A stretch of 6,763 nucleotides of DNA, from assembly GCA_049841315.1 (NCBI GenBank), contig JASGDB010000091.1, positions 1 through 6,763 on the forward strand. The letters run 5' to 3'. This stretch comes from JASGDB01 sp049841315. Lineage in GTDB: Bacteria; Bacteroidota; Bacteroidia; Flavobacteriales; Weeksellaceae. Each line of letters begins with the position of its first letter. The first letter of the stretch is position 1. The translations under genes were made by a program, and so were the position numbers. Positions 5,407 through 6,763 of the stretch are shown one piece after another. The notes beneath the pieces are model-generated. The model saw only the letters and a list, made by a program, of their open reading frames with translations, searched no databases and was not told the origin of the DNA.

Positions 5407-6678
5407 ATGAAACCCAATGTAATTTCGATTGTTCTCGGAGGAGGCAGAGGAACACGCCTTTTCCCGCTCACGTACTCAAGGTCTAAACCCGCCGTTCCTA
5501 TCGCCGGAAAATACAGATTGGTGGATATTCCTATTTCCAACTGCCTGAATTCCGGCTACAACAAAATTATGGTACTCACGCAGTTCAACTCCGCATCGCT
5601 GAATTCCCATATCAAAAACTCGTATCACTTTGATATTTTCAGCAAAGGGTTTGTCGATATTCTCGCCGCAGAACAGAATGTGGAAAATGAAAGCTGGTAT
5701 CAGGGAACTGCCGATGCCGTGCGCCAGTCCATGAAGCACCTCGACAAATATGAATACGACCATATCCTTATCCTTTCGGGCGACCAGCTCTATCAGATGG
5801 ATTTCCGCGAAATGATGAAATTCCATAAGGATAACGGAGGCGACATCACTATCGCAACCATTCCTGTAAATGCCAAAGATGCCACAGGATTCGGTATTCT
5901 GAAATCGGAAGACGATGGAACGATTACTTCATTTATCGAAAAACCATCTCATGAACTTTTGGGCGATTGGAAATCCGAAGTGTCGGAAAAAAGCCGTAAT
6001 GAAGGCAAAGAATATCTGGCCTCCATGGGAATTTATATCTTCAGCAAAGCTGTTTTGAAAAAAATATTTGATGAAGATAAAGGCGACGATTTCGGAAAAG
6101 AACTGATTCCGAATGCCGTAGAACGAGGATATAAAACGCTGAGCTTCCAGTACGACGGTTACTGGACGGACATTGGTACGATTGATTCTTTCTTCGATGC
6201 AAACCTCGACCTTTGCCAGGATTTCCCGAAATTCAATCTGTTCAGCACTTCTCCGGTGTATACGAGAGCGAGAATGCTTCCGCCGTCCAAAATTTTAAGC
6301 TCGTATGTGAATAAAGCTATTTTTGCGGACGGATGTATCGTCATGGCAGATAAAATTGAAAATTCCATAATCGGAAACCGTACGAGAATCGACAAAGGAA
6401 GTACGATTGTAAATTCTTACATCATGGGTGCGGATTTTTATCAGGACACGGAAGAAATCGTTGCCAATGATAATGTAGGCGCACCGAATTTGGGAGTAGG
6501 GAAGTACTGTTACATCGACAAAGCCATTCTCGACAAAAACTGCCGCATCGGAAACAATGTACGAATCATCGGAGGGAAACACCTTCCGGACGGAGATTTC
6601 GACACACATTCCATTAAAGACGGTGTAGTAGTGGTGAAGAAAAATGCTGTGATTCCTCCGGGAACGCAGATTGGTTAA
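5407..6678 (+). CDS. glgC: Glucose-1-phosphate adenylyltransferase GlgC (ADP-glucose pyrophosphorylase)
   Basis: This 423-aa enzyme makes ADP-glucose and pyrophosphate from ATP and glucose-1-phosphate, the committed and normally regulated step of glycogen synthesis. The nucleotidyltransferase domain (about 1-270) shows GGGRGTRLFPLT (11-22), SKPAVPIAGKYRLVDIPISN (26-45), WYQGTADAV (97-105), SGDQLYQMD (124-132, catalytic D126), FIEKP (176-180, glucose-1-phosphate-binding K179) and YWTDIGT (252-258). The C-terminal left-handed beta-helix (about 295-423) includes IMGADFYQ (339-346), AILDKNCRIGNNVRII (373-388) and VVVVKKNAVIPPGT (407-420), a layout typical of cyanobacterial and plant enzymes. The position equivalent to E. 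coli K39, used for fructose-1,6-bisphosphate activation, is S24 here. Probably a homotetramer, since only one subunit gene is seen. It starts 56 bp after the glgA stop, suggesting one transcript. No Shine-Dalgarno is seen. The length is normal for the family. Confidence 0.97.
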   Translation: MKPNVISIVLGGGRGTRLFPLTYSRSKPAVPIAGKYRLVDIPISNCLNSGYNKIMVLTQFNSASLNSHIKNSYHFDIFSKGFVDILAAEQNVENESWYQGTADAVRQSMKHLDKYEYDHILILSGDQLYQMDFREMMKFHKDNGGDITIATIPVNAKDATGFGILKSEDDGTITSFIEKPSHELLGDWKSEVSEKSRNEGKEYLASMGIYIFSKAVLKKIFDEDKGDDFGKELIPNAVERGYKTLSFQYDGYWTDIGTIDSFFDANLDLCQDFPKFNLFSTSPVYTRARMLPPSKILSSYVNKAIFADGCIVMADKIENSIIGNRTRIDKGSTIVNSYIMGADFYQDTEEIVANDNVGAPNLGVGKYCYIDKAILDKNCRIGNNVRIIGGKHLPDGDFDTHSIKDGVVVVKKNAVIPPGTQIG

Positions 6679-6763
6679 TACTTTTTGGTTCTTCGACAAA
6701 AACTGTGGATTTTAAAATTAACATTTATCTATAAATTCTCAATTCCTGTTCTTTTGTCTTGAA
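6679..6763. other. Region after glgC with no recognised feature
   Basis: These 85 bp are AT-rich and hold no start with a convincing frame, no GC-rich hairpin followed by T residues and no clear TAnnTTTG box. A terminator for the glg transcript, if it is here, is not of the standard intrinsic type. Confidence 0.5.

Noticed and set aside
6695..6758. GACAAAA / TTTTGTC inverted repeat after glgC as a terminator
   Set aside because: Only 7 AT-rich pairs enclose a loop of about 50 nt, with no following T-run. This is weak and probably coincidental.

Overview
This window looks like a chromosomal piece of a Bacteroidota, most likely a Chryseobacterium-like flavobacterium (family Weeksellaceae). Three signs support this: a secreted protein with a C-terminal type IX secretion (T9SS) sorting tail, promoter boxes of the Bacteroidota form TAnnTTTG, and no Shine-Dalgarno sequence before any start codon. 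The genus is an inference from general sequence character, not a database match.

Layout. Positions 1-255 hold the 5' part of a minus-strand DUF808 membrane protein gene that runs off the left edge. A 154-bp divergent intergenic region with one promoter box for each direction follows. The rest reads on the plus strand: glgB (410-2314), a variable segment (2315-3940), glgA (3941-5350) and glgC (5407-6678), then 85 bp with no recognisable feature. The variable segment holds a decayed lysine-rich reading frame, an intact secreted beta-propeller/T9SS protein gene (2498-3754), a signal-peptide gene stump (3766-3918), a small palindromic repeat and a tandem heptad repeat directly before glgA.

How the genes work together. 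GlgC makes ADP-glucose from glucose-1-phosphate and ATP, GlgA polymerises it into alpha-1,4-glucan, and GlgB adds the alpha-1,6 branches. This is the complete classical bacterial route to glycogen. All three enzymes carry their catalytic residues and look full length. GlgC resembles the cyanobacterial/plant ADP-glucose pyrophosphorylases more than the enterobacterial one and lacks the lysine used for fructose-1,6-bisphosphate activation in E. coli. No glycogen breakdown gene is present in the window.

The most notable feature is the 1.6-kb segment between glgB and glgA. It is AT-richer in part, carries a secreted protein with no obvious link to cytoplasmic glycogen synthesis, and is flanked by gene debris and repeats, so it looks like an insertion or rearrangement site inside the glycogen cluster. 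No clearly new multi-gene system was found.
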